A stretch of 33,116 nucleotides of DNA from Acidobacteriota bacterium (lineage in GTDB: Bacteria > Acidobacteriota > UBA890 > WLXD01): NCBI GenBank assembly GCA_029263335.1, contig JAJCXS010000309.1, positions 1 to 33,116 of the forward strand, read 5' to 3'. Positions 15,618 to 23,284 of this stretch are shown here, piece by piece. The notes beneath the pieces are model-generated. The model did no database searches, had not been told where the DNA came from, and was given only the letters and a program-made list of their open reading frames with translations. Numbering within the stretch: the stretch's first letter is position 1; each line of letters starts with the position of its first letter. The position numbers were made by a program, and so were the translations under genes.

Positions 15618-17447
15618 ATGCCAGCAAGCCGCCTATCCGCGCTTGTCCTCACACTAATCGCCGTAGCCGCCCTCGGGCTGGCCCTCACGCTGGATGTCGT
15701 CGGCAAAAAGACCGATGGCGCCACGACCGGCGTGCTGTGGAGTGACGAGGCCGCGTACCACATCATGGCCCACAGCCTCGCGTTCGACGGCGATCTTCGC
15801 TACGAACAGCGGGACCTGGAGCGCATCTACGCCGCCGGATACGGTGGCGGGCCCAGCGGCATGTTCCTGGTGCGCAACCCGGACGACGGCAACCTGTACT
15901 ACGCCAAGGCCTGGATCTACTCGGCCTTCGCGGCTCCATTTGTCCGTTTGTTCGGTGACAACGGCTTCTTCGTGCTGCACGCCTTGCTACTGGCGGCCAT
16001 GCTCGCCGCCGGCTTCGCCTACGCCCGTCGCGGCAACACCGAGGGAATCGCCAGCCTGTACACGGTGACCTTCGTGCTCGGTTCGGTCGTCACCCTGTAC
16101 TTCTTCTGGATGACCCCCGAGTGGTTCAACTGCGCGCTGATGTTCCTGGCGACCTTCCTGTGGCTGTACAAGGAGGGGCCGCCGGCAACGGCCGCGCGCG
16201 AGGTGACCACCTGGCTCGACCGCGGCTGGACCGACTACGCGGCCGCCGCCATGTACGGCATTGCGATCTTCTCCAAGCCGCCCAACATAGTGCTGCTGGC
16301 GCCGCTGCTGCTGTGGCAGCTGTGGAATCGTCGCCTCGTGCGGGCGGTCGGCTGCGCGCTGGTGGCGAGCGGCATCATCGTTGGCATGTTCGGCGTGACC
16401 CACGCCAGCATCGGCGACTGGAACTTCCAGGGCGGCGAGCGCAAGCAGTTCAACGCCGTCACCTCCTACCCGTTCCTGTCAGAGAGTCAGACCTTCGACT
16501 CGGTCGGCATCGACATGATCACCAACCTGGAGGACTTCGGGGCGATCCCGCCAACCGACACCTTGCTGCGCGACCTGGTCTACATCTGGATCGGCCGCAA
16601 CGGCGGCATGCTCCTGTACATGTTCCCGGCGGTCCTTGCCCTGTTGCTGTTCGCCGCCCTACCCGACCGCAAGCTGCGCAGTCCGCACGTGCTGCTGGCG
16701 CTGTTCTGCCTGCTCGAAATCATCGCCATTGTGGTGGTGGTGCGCGGCAACTGGATCGGTGGCGGCGGCACGGTGGGAGGCCGCTACTTCGCCAGCGTCT
16801 ATCCGGTGCTGTTCTTCCTGATACCGGCCGGCACCCGAGCCTTGGGCGCTGCGGTGAGCTGGACCGTATGGGGTGTGTTCCTCGCCCAGGTGGTTCTGGC
16901 GCCTTTCTCCGCCTCGGTGCGGCCGTCCGGCCACACCAAGGGCATGCCCTACACGGCCTTTCCGACCGAGATGAGCATCCTGCACAACCTGCCGTTCAAC
17001 ACCAACCCCTCCGCACGCAAGGTGGCCCTGGTGGAGCCGGCACCGTTCTGGGTGTACTTCCTCGACAACTCGACCTATCTGCGCGAGGGCTCGCTCGAAG
17101 GGTTCTGGGTCAAGGGTGGGCAGGAGGCCGAGTTCATCCTGCGCAGCGAGCACCCACTGGCGACAATCACGCTCCAGTTGGGCAATCGCACGAAGCGCAA
17201 CACGGTTGTCGTTCGTTATGGGAGCCAAGTGCAAACCGTAGAGATCGAAGCGCGCCAGCGCACCACGGTGACCTTCGCGACCGACGAATCACATCGCTAC
17301 ATCGACGGCCCCACCTGGCTGTACCGCCTCTCGGTGTCGTCGAGCGCCGCCACCACCCCGTCGTTCGACACCCCCGGCGCCAACGACCTGCGCAACCTCG
17401 GCGTCCTCGTTCGCCCCACCGTCATAGCGGCCGATCCAGCGAGCTAG
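15618..17447 (+). CDS. GT-C-like polytopic membrane glycosyltransferase
   Basis: A 609-residue membrane protein. The first helix (about 7-25) is followed by a periplasmic loop with Asp43-Glu44 in LWSDEAAYHIMAHSLAF. This is the placement of the catalytic acidic residue in GT-C enzymes that use polyprenyl-phosphate sugars. Further helices run to about residue 440, and the last about 150 residues form a soluble beta-rich domain (VVVRYGSQVQTVEIEARQR). Exact substrate unknown; cell-envelope glycan or protein glycosylation is likely. A longer frame is open from 15501, but the ATG at 15618 begins the natural signal-anchor, so I chose it; neither has a strong Shine-Dalgarno. It diverges from rnr and ends 36 bp before tRNA-Leu. 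Confidence 0.7.
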   Translation: MPASRLSALVLTLIAVAALGLALTLDVVGKKTDGATTGVLWSDEAAYHIMAHSLAFDGDLRYEQRDLERIYAAGYGGGPSGMFLVRNPDDGNLYYAKAWIYSAFAAPFVRLFGDNGFFVLHALLLAAMLAAGFAYARRGNTEGIASLYTVTFVLGSVVTLYFFWMTPEWFNCALMFLATFLWLYKEGPPATAAREVTTWLDRGWTDYAAAAMYGIAIFSKPPNIVLLAPLLLWQLWNRRLVRAVGCALVASGIIVGMFGVTHASIGDWNFQGGERKQFNAVTSYPFLSESQTFDSVGIDMITNLEDFGAIPPTDTLLRDLVYIWIGRNGGMLLYMFPAVLALLLFAALPDRKLRSPHVLLALFCLLEIIAIVVVVRGNWIGGGGTVGGRYFASVYPVLFFLIPAGTRALGAAVSWTVWGVFLAQVVLAPFSASVRPSGHTKGMPYTAFPTEMSILHNLPFNTNPSARKVALVEPAPFWVYFLDNSTYLREGSLEGFWVKGGQEAEFILRSEHPLATITLQLGNRTKRNTVVVRYGSQVQTVEIEARQRTTVTFATDESHRYIDGPTWLYRLSVSSSAATTPSFDTPGANDLRNLGVLVRPTVIAADPAS

Positions 17448-17466
17448 CGGCCACCGCAACCCTTGC

Positions 17467-17472
17467 TATACT
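17467..17472 (+). promoter_or_regulatory. -10 element of tRNA-Leu promoter
   Basis: TATACT lies 12 nt before the tRNA 5' end, which fits a transcription start at about 17479-17480. The -35 region is not clear. Confidence 0.6.
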
Positions 17473-17483
17473 TGGCCGTCGCG

Positions 17484-17568
17484 GCCCAAGTGGCGGAATT
17501 GGCAGACGCGCTAGGTTCAGGACCTAGTGAGCTTTACGCTCGTGGAGGTTCAAGTCCTCTCTTGGGCA
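17484..17568 (+). tRNA. tRNA-Leu (CAG)
   Basis: A type II tRNA of 85 nt. Acceptor GCCCAAG pairs with CTTGGGC. The D-arm is TGGCGGAATTGGCAGACGC, and the anticodon stem-loop is CTAGG-TTCAGGA-CCTAG with anticodon CAG. A long variable arm (GAGC-TTTA-CGCTC) and T-arm GAGG-TTCAAGT-CCTC follow. Discriminator A at 17568; CCA not encoded. The sequence closely follows the E. coli tRNA-Leu(CAG) pattern. Confidence 0.97.
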
Positions 17569-17594
17569 CTTCGGTGCAAACCGCTGGGAATAGA

Positions 17595-17626
17595 AGGATC
17601 CGGTCGGAAACAGCCGGGTCCTTTTT
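17595..17626 (+). terminator. Rho-independent terminator of tRNA-Leu
   Basis: AGGATCCGG (17595-17603) pairs with CCGGGTCCT (17614-17622) over nine positions including one G-U pair, with a 10-nt loop, and is followed directly by a run of five T. It is 27 nt past the tRNA. Confidence 0.9.
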
Positions 17627-17881
17627 CTATCGCGCGCCGAGACGGTACCGCGCCACCACGCTCTCGTCCGTCTCCGGATCGCTCTCGATGCGGTACAGGT
17701 GGCTGCCGAGCGCGGCGTCCCGGTCCTCGATGGGGCTCCAGCCGGCAAACGTGCGTTCGCCATCCAGGTTGTACACATCGACCGGAACGGGTCGCGCGAT
17801 GTCCTATGCCTCCTCGGTGGAACGGTGGGCGAGCGGGAATACGTGAAGGCTCTCGTAAATCCCTGCCGCGTCGGGTTTCAT
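17627..17881 (-). pseudogene. Short leftover coding fragment with in-frame TAG
   Basis: The minus strand from an ATG at 17881 reads 25 codons (MKPDAAGIYESLHVFPLAHR...), then TAG at 17804-17806. It continues in the same frame for 58 protein-like codons (DIARPVPVDVYNLDGER, SHLYRIESDPETDES, VVARYRLGAR) to a second stop at 17627-17629. Codon and residue use across the stop look like one protein. The last part resembles the final blade of the propeller genes ('VDVYNLDGERTFAG ... VVARYRL'). The likeliest reading is the decayed 3' end of a propeller gene with a nonsense mutation. TAG readthrough is a less likely alternative. Its stop codon touches the tail of the tRNA-Leu terminator. Confidence 0.5.
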
Positions 17882-17889
17882 GGATACCG

Positions 17890-19170
17890 ATGAGGATCGA
17901 GCGAGTCTGGGGAATCACCGTCGCGGGGGCGTTGGCGGGAGGCGCGTGCGGAGCGCCCGAAACAGCCGCCTACGGGCCATGGGACGGCGTCACGAGCACG
18001 GAAGGGGCCGTCACGACGACGATCAACCGTGCCGGCGCTGCCTGGGCGCAGCCGGCGCGCCTGGTCGAAGAACTGTCGATCGGCGTCGAGGAAGGACCCG
18101 AAGAGTACATGTTCGGGTCCGTGTTCAGCGTGGCCACTGATCCTCGGGGCCGGATCGTAGTACTTGATCGCTCTTTGCCCACCGTACGTGTCTACGACTC
18201 TGGAGGGAAGTACCTGCATGACATCGGCGGCCGCGGCCAGGGGCCCGGCGAGTACGAGTCACCGATGGCGGTGGGAATCGCCGAGGACGGGACCATCTTC
18301 GTACGTGATGGAGGCCGGCGACGAATCTCCCGCTACGCGGAAAACGGCCGGTTTCTCGCGAGCTATCCGCTGCACGGAACGATGAAGACGCCACACCGTT
18401 TGGTGATCACAGCCGCAGGAACTCCGTTCACGATAGGAGACCTCGACTTCGATTCCGTCTACGAAATGGTCCCCTACGGCCCGCGCGGACCGATCGACGA
18501 TGCGCGACGTCCGCCCGATCCGGGTTTCGATCCGTGGATCATCCGCGGCCCGGGCCCGCCCTGCACCGTCACGGACGTCCCCTACGCACCCGCGCACGAG
18601 TGGGCGATGGGGCGAGACGAACGCATCGTCACGGGAGTCTCGGAGCGGTACAGCTTCCGCGTGCTACACCGCGACGGCAGCGAGGTAGTTGTAGAGCACT
18701 ACGGACAGGCGACGGAGTTCATGCCCGAGGAACGCGACTATCGCCGCCGGTATGCACACGCGCGCGACCTCTACGCCTGCGGCGCAGACTGGACATGGGA
18801 CGGTCCCGAACTGCCCGCCCACAAGCCTGCCTACTTCGACTTCCTACCCGTCACTGGTGGCGGAACTTGGGTTCTGCGTCACGGCCCGAGCCGGCGCATC
18901 CCGGCTTCGGTGTGCGAGACCGAACCGCGGCTGGACGGCGCCCGGCCGAAGTCCAGTTGCTGGCAAGACACCTACGTCGTGGATGCGTTTGATGCTCGCG
19001 GGCGCTACCTCGGCGTGGTGCTGCTCCCTGAAGCGCTGGCGCACGGAATCTGGAATCTCCGGTACCCCGCGGAACTCCGGGAGAACCGCGTTCTGACCCC
19101 GGTCGTCGACCGCGACGGTACCGTGCGCGTCAAACGCTACAGAGTGCAAACGGAACCGGGAGAGCCATGA
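17890..19170 (+). CDS. 6-bladed beta-propeller lipoprotein
   Basis: A 426-residue exported protein. The N-terminus MRIERVWGITVAGALAGGAC has a plausible lipoprotein signal with Cys20. The body has NHL/6-blade signatures: FSVATDPRGRIVVLDRS...VRVYDSGGKYL, then the GRGQGPGEYESP motif typical of this family, then AVGIAEDGTIFVRDGG. Near the end an SCWQDTYVVDAFD...RYLG block closes the propeller. Cysteines at several loops may form disulfides. The longer upstream-open frame crosses tRNA-Leu, so the ATG at 17890 (GGAT upstream) is the real start. It is coupled by an ATGA overlap to the collapsed permease gene. Role unknown; the same protein class accompanies ADOP permeases at two other places in this window. 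Confidence 0.82.
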   Translation: MRIERVWGITVAGALAGGACGAPETAAYGPWDGVTSTEGAVTTTINRAGAAWAQPARLVEELSIGVEEGPEEYMFGSVFSVATDPRGRIVVLDRSLPTVRVYDSGGKYLHDIGGRGQGPGEYESPMAVGIAEDGTIFVRDGGRRRISRYAENGRFLASYPLHGTMKTPHRLVITAAGTPFTIGDLDFDSVYEMVPYGPRGPIDDARRPPDPGFDPWIIRGPGPPCTVTDVPYAPAHEWAMGRDERIVTGVSERYSFRVLHRDGSEVVVEHYGQATEFMPEERDYRRRYAHARDLYACGADWTWDGPELPAHKPAYFDFLPVTGGGTWVLRHGPSRRIPASVCETEPRLDGARPKSSCWQDTYVVDAFDARGRYLGVVLLPEALAHGIWNLRYPAELRENRVLTPVVDRDGTVRVKRYRVQTEPGEP

Positions 19171-19559
19171 AGATCCGGCAACGACTGGACGAGCTACGAC
19201 TCGATACCCGGGCCGCACTCCGGGCTCTCACAGGCTCGCCGGGGCAATCATCGGTGATCGTGGTGCGCCGACACGAGATCGGTGTACGTGTCGCGGTAGG
19301 AGCCAGCCCGGCCAGGGTGTGGACGCTCGTCCTTTCGGACGCTGGCCGACTCGCGCTCGTTGGCCTGGCCCTGGGCGGCTCTGGTACCTTCTTCGCGCTG
19401 CGCTCAATCTCCGCGTGGGTGCACGATGTCCCCACATACGATCCACTCACGCTGGCGGCCGTCGCGGGCCTAGTGTTCGCCTCTGTGCTCCTGGTTTCCG
19501 CGCTTCCCGCTCGCCGGGCGAGTACGGCGAACCTACTGAACGCCCTCCGACGAGACTAG
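19167..19559 (+). pseudogene. Collapsed ADOP permease: both ends fused, middle deleted
   Basis: A 130-codon open frame. Residues 1-33 (LDTRAALRALTGSPGQSSVIVV) match the segment just before and into the first helix of ADOP permeases. From residue 36 (HEIGVRVAVGASPARVW) to the end (LPARRASTANLLNALRRD) it matches their C-terminal FtsX unit. Compare the paralogue at 20099, whose end is REIGVRVALGARRPAIVR ... VPARRATRIDPLLALRSE. About 650 residues are missing between the two, yet the join is in frame. Two hydrophobic helices remain (about 57-75 and 92-110). It starts in an ATGA overlap with the propeller gene. Most likely a deletion relic; a retained mini-membrane protein is possible. Confidence 0.75.
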
Positions 19560-19647
19560 TGGTGGTTGTGGGAGATGTGGGCAGGCCGACGTAGGCGAAC
19601 TGCTACTCTGGAATCCTGCCTCTATTTCTCGATCGGAGGATCTCTGC

Positions 19648-20088
19648 ATGCGCCACACCACGTCGTTTTTCCTGCTCCTAACTGCCGTCATCGCCCTCGC
19701 CGTGATCGGCCTTCCGGACGATACTGCCACGGCCGCCGCGAGAGGCTTCGGGGGAATCGTGCAAGTGCCCGAGCGTTGCCAGGCCGACGGCGTCAAGGAC
19801 ACCCAAATAGACGTCTACAATCCGGCAACGACGGCGGTAACCATCACCGTCAAGGTGGTGTCCACGGGCGGCGTTGGCTCGCCGATGGATTACACCCTGC
19901 CCCCGATGGGCCTGCGCCGCTTCGACTGCAAGGCGGCGGCCAGCTTGTACGGGGGCGCGGTCAAGCGAGCCGTACTGGTGATCCAGAGCGACTCAGACGT
20001 TAGGGTCGGAGGTATGTACATCGCCAAGTTCAAGAGCTTGCCGGTGCCGCTAGCAGCCGGGCCACAACTCAGTCCAGTGGGCCAGTAG
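19648..20088 (+). CDS. Small secreted protein of unknown function
   Basis: A 146-residue protein with a clear Sec signal peptide (hydrophobic 6-22, cleavage near TATAA-A, residues 26-31) and a mature about 115-residue beta-rich domain (IDVYNPATTAVTITVKVVSTGG, ... RAVLVIQSDSDVRVGGMYIAKF). It looks like a single beta-sandwich. Two cysteines (in ERCQADG and RFDCKA) could form one disulfide. GGAGG about 8 nt before the ATG supports the start strongly. It stands alone between the permease relic and a convergent ADOP gene (10 bp gap at the 3' end). I do not recognise the family. Confidence 0.75.
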   Translation: MRHTTSFFLLLTAVIALAVIGLPDDTATAAARGFGGIVQVPERCQADGVKDTQIDVYNPATTAVTITVKVVSTGGVGSPMDYTLPPMGLRRFDCKAAASLYGGAVKRAVLVIQSDSDVRVGGMYIAKFKSLPVPLAAGPQLSPVGQ

Positions 20089-20098
20089 CCCCCTCCTA

Positions 20099-22771
20099 TC
20101 ACTCGGAGCGCAGCGCTAGTAGCGGATCGATACGGGTGGCGCGGCGGGCCGGGACGAAAGCCGCCAGGGCCACGACCAGGCCGAGAAGCGCTAGCACCGC
20201 GGCCACGGTGGCCGGCCGCGGCGCGGAGGTTCCGTGGATGCTCGAGATCATGATCGCCGCGACGATTGTTGAAAGGACCGCCCCGGCAGCCACACCAATC
20301 GCTGTTAGTCGCAGGGATCGTCCGAGCACCAGTCGAACGATGGCCGGCCGGCGGGCACCGAGGGCCACGCGCACGCCGATCTCACGGGTCCGCTGCGTCA
20401 CACTGTAGGAGATCATTCCGAACAGGCCGATGCTGGCCAGGCCCAATGCCAGGACTCCGATGCCTCCGATCATCGTGGTGAACAACCGGCTCTCCGTGAG
20501 CCAGTCGTCCTTCATTGCCTCCACCGTCTGGAAGCCATAGATCGGCACCTCCGGATCTTCCGCCTGCACCGCAGCGATGATCGCCGGCACCAGATCGTTC
20601 ACGGCACTGTGGCTGCGCGCCACGAGCCTGGCGTTGGGTTCGGTACGCTGCGCGTGCGGACGAAAGACCTGTGCTTCGATCGGCTCGCCGAAGATGGTCA
20701 CCCCGAAGTCGGCCACCACGCCCACGACGGTGATCCACTCGACCGGCGCCGCGTCGGAATCGAAGGTGAAGCGCTTCCCCACGGCAGTGCCGTCGGGCCA
20801 GTACCCGCGGGCCAACCGCTCGTTGACCACCGCCACGGGGAGTGTCTCGGGCCCGTCCGTCTCCGCAAAGGCTCTGCCAGCGACGATCGATACACCCATG
20901 GCCTCGAAATACGACGGCGTAATCACTTCGTAGCCGCGAACTGCGCGGGGCTGCTCCTCGGTGCCAGTGTCGCCCTCGACCGCCAAAGTGCCGCCATACC
21001 GACCGTACCCACCGGAGCCGAGCGGCAGACTCCGGGTGCCTGCCGCGAGATCGATGCCAGGCACCGCTTCGATGGCCTGCACGGCATTGTCAACGAACTC
21101 ATTCCAGCGGAGATCGTCCGTATATCGGTAGGCCGGGCGATCGATGCGCATCACCAGGACGTTGTCCGTGTCGAACCCGTAGTCCAGCGACTCGAGGAAA
21201 GTCAGCTGGCGGGCGGCCATTACGCACGCCACCAGGAGCGGGATCGTGAGCGCGAGTTGACCGACCACGATCGCGCTGCGCCACCGCGTGTGACTTGCCG
21301 TCACTGCGCCGCCGCTCCTCAGGGCTCCCCCCACGGAGGTCCGCGCCGCGGCCACCGCGGGAGCAGCGCCGAACACCAGGGCCGCCAGGGTCGAGATCCC
21401 GAGCGTGTAGATCACCACCGTCGGATTGAGGCCGATCTCGCTGGCACGAAAGTCGCCAAACTGCCAACTGCCGGCGAAACCGTTCACCGCAAATCGGCTC
21501 AGCATCAGGCCGAGGCCACCGCCAAGCATCGACAGAACCAGGCTCTCGGTGAGTAACTGCCGCAGGATACGGCCGTGCCCCGCACCGATCGCAATGCGCA
21601 CGGCCAGCTCGGCGCCGCGCGCCGAAGCTCGCGCCAGCAGGAAAGTCGCCAGGTTTACGCAGGCGATCAGCAGAACGGAGGCTGCGGCCAGGAGCATCGA
21701 AGCCAACGCGAACTTGGTATCGACCGGCAGGATGAAGTCCCGAAATCCCTCGACGAAAACGCCGCGATCCGCGTTGGTCGCCGGGTAGGCCGTCGCCAGA
21801 CGGGCGGCCACGGTATCGAGATCTCCCTGCGCCATGTCGATCGACACACCGGGCGCGAGACGCCCGATCGAGCGGAATCCCGCCGTCTCCCTTGTGTGCG
21901 CTCCCGGATCCAGCGACAGCGGTTTGAACAGGTCGACCTCACGCCAGAACCGATCGAAGCCCAACTTGGGTTCGAGGACACCGATGACGGTGTGCTCTGC
22001 TCCGTCGAGCTTGACCAGTTGCCCGAGAATCTCGGGATCTGCACCGAAGCGGCGCTGCCAGAGCTTGTCGGTCAACACCACCACCGGCTCGGCATCCGCT
22101 GCGTCGTCGTCGATGCCGGCAAGTCGTCCGAGCCGTGCGCGCACGCCGACCATCGGCAGCAATTCGACCGTCGCCTCCACGATCTCGATCGTTTCGGGCG
22201 CTCCGGCAGTCGTTCCGAGAATCTGGGAATCCGAGCGGTAGGCGCCCATGGCGGCAAACGCCGTGCTCTGTTCGCGCCAGTCGAGCCAGTCGAGGAGACT
22301 GATGGAGGCCTTACGACTGCCCTGCGGCTGCGTCCACAGAACGACCAGCTCCTCGGAGCGCTCAAAACGCCCCGGGACCTGCCAGAAGGCGTTGACGATG
22401 CTGAACATCGCAGCGTTGGCGCCGATCCCCAGTGCCAGGGTGAACACGGTCGCTGCCGCGAACGTCGGGTTCCGCGACAACAGCCGGAACGTGTGGCGAA
22501 GATCGGACAGGAACGACTCCACCATCCGAGCCCGCTCTTTGCCGAGATCCAGCTCGGCATCCAGTCGGCGGCAGTCGTGCGCGTAACGACTCACGCTGCC
22601 GAAACGGCGACGAGCCTCGGCTTCGGCCGCGGTACGAGTCCATCCGGCCTTGATCAGCTCGTCGACGCGCCCCTCGAGATGGAAGCCCAGTTCGTCATCC
22701 ACCTTGCGCGAAAGGCGGCCTCGCCCGTTCGCCCCGCCCTTGCGACGAAGCCAACCCGCCAGCCGGCTCAT
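20099..22771 (-). CDS. ADOP-type ABC permease with N-terminal prefix domain
   Basis: An 890-residue protein. Residues 1-85 form the soluble helical prefix found in PadR-linked ADOPs (LSRKVDDELGFHLEGRVDELI..., AEARRRFGS). Then comes LRHTFRLLSRNPTFAAATVFTLALGIGANAAMFS-type sequence (helix 104-126), two MacB-like periplasmic domains and two FtsX units of three helices each. The C-terminus REIGVRVALGAR...VPARRATRIDPLLALRSE is typical. The start is the ATG at 22771, which overlaps the PadR stop (ATGA); an upstream in-frame start would lie deep inside padR. Function in the family is unproven; efflux or envelope lipid/peptide traffic by analogy with MacB. Confidence 0.9.
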   Translation of the reverse strand: MSRLAGWLRRKGGANGRGRLSRKVDDELGFHLEGRVDELIKAGWTRTAAEAEARRRFGSVSRYAHDCRRLDAELDLGKERARMVESFLSDLRHTFRLLSRNPTFAAATVFTLALGIGANAAMFSIVNAFWQVPGRFERSEELVVLWTQPQGSRKASISLLDWLDWREQSTAFAAMGAYRSDSQILGTTAGAPETIEIVEATVELLPMVGVRARLGRLAGIDDDAADAEPVVVLTDKLWQRRFGADPEILGQLVKLDGAEHTVIGVLEPKLGFDRFWREVDLFKPLSLDPGAHTRETAGFRSIGRLAPGVSIDMAQGDLDTVAARLATAYPATNADRGVFVEGFRDFILPVDTKFALASMLLAAASVLLIACVNLATFLLARASARGAELAVRIAIGAGHGRILRQLLTESLVLSMLGGGLGLMLSRFAVNGFAGSWQFGDFRASEIGLNPTVVIYTLGISTLAALVFGAAPAVAAARTSVGGALRSGGAVTASHTRWRSAIVVGQLALTIPLLVACVMAARQLTFLESLDYGFDTDNVLVMRIDRPAYRYTDDLRWNEFVDNAVQAIEAVPGIDLAAGTRSLPLGSGGYGRYGGTLAVEGDTGTEEQPRAVRGYEVITPSYFEAMGVSIVAGRAFAETDGPETLPVAVVNERLARGYWPDGTAVGKRFTFDSDAAPVEWITVVGVVADFGVTIFGEPIEAQVFRPHAQRTEPNARLVARSHSAVNDLVPAIIAAVQAEDPEVPIYGFQTVEAMKDDWLTESRLFTTMIGGIGVLALGLASIGLFGMISYSVTQRTREIGVRVALGARRPAIVRLVLGRSLRLTAIGVAAGAVLSTIVAAIMISSIHGTSAPRPATVAAVLALLGLVVALAAFVPARRATRIDPLLALRSE

Positions 22772-23115
22772 GACGGCTCGTCGGCAACGTTGAGAACGCG
22801 CGCAACGGCGGCGGCGTTCTGAACCCAATTGCCGACCTCACGTTGCAGGCGCTCCCGGCCCTCCGCGGTGATCTCGTAGAGCTTCGCGCGCCTGCCCTTG
22901 GCGGAGAGGCCCCACTCCGCCGTTACCAAACCGCTGCGCTGCAATCGGTGCAGCGCCGGGTATAGCGCGCCCTCCTCGATGCGGAGTACTTCCTGGCTCA
23001 CGGCCTGGATTCGGTTGGCGATCCCGAGCCCGTGCAGCCTCCCCTCCTCGGCCAACGACTGGAGGATCAGGAGGTTGAGGGTTCCGTAGAGCGTGCCCGC
23101 GTCGACTTTTCCCAT
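22768..23115 (-). CDS. PadR-family transcriptional regulator
   Basis: A 115-residue PadR-type winged-helix repressor. GTLYGTLNLLILQSLAEEGRLHGLGIANRI, then LRIEEGALYPALHRLQRSGLV (recognition helix and start of wing) and GRRAKLYEITAEGRERL (wing) are diagnostic. A short C-terminal helix provides dimerisation (PadR subfamily 2). It is translationally coupled to the ADOP permease through ATGA, and in this pairing normally controls its own operon. ATG start with AGG 8 nt upstream. A dyad lies just upstream. Confidence 0.95.
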   Translation of the reverse strand: MGKVDAGTLYGTLNLLILQSLAEEGRLHGLGIANRIQAVSQEVLRIEEGALYPALHRLQRSGLVTAEWGLSAKGRRAKLYEITAEGRERLQREVGNWVQNAAAVARVLNVADEPS

Positions 23116-23123
23116 TTGTATTA

Positions 23124-23151
23124 CCTAAGCCGTTTACATGACCTGTTTAGG
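23124..23151. promoter_or_regulatory. Candidate PadR operator dyad
   Basis: CCTAAGCCG (23124-23132) and CTGTTTAGG (23143-23151) form an imperfect inverted repeat (7 of 9 positions, perfect CCTAA/TTAGG outer arms) with a 10-bp spacer, 9-36 bp upstream of the padR start. Position and symmetry suit an autoregulatory site. The rest of the 169-bp gap up to the propeller gene end has no gene. Confidence 0.45.
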
Positions 23152-23284
23152 CAACATGCCCGAAAGACCCCCGGATAGCAAGTCCGGAAACCTATGTGGG
23201 GAGGCCTCGGCGCAAGACGTCGAGAGCCGCACAGCTCGGTGGTCAGCCTGCCGACCGCGGCCACTCTCGAGGAGCGCGCTCCGC

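Noticed and set aside
17527..17889. Upstream extension of the propeller gene through the tRNA-Leu terminator
   Set aside because: The extension would begin inside a tRNA and bury the signal peptide; ATG 17890 gives a proper lipoprotein start.
22772..22828. Longer start for the ADOP permease inside padR
   Set aside because: ATGA overlap with padR at 22771 is the normal arrangement, and the extension is Arg/Cys-rich without homology.
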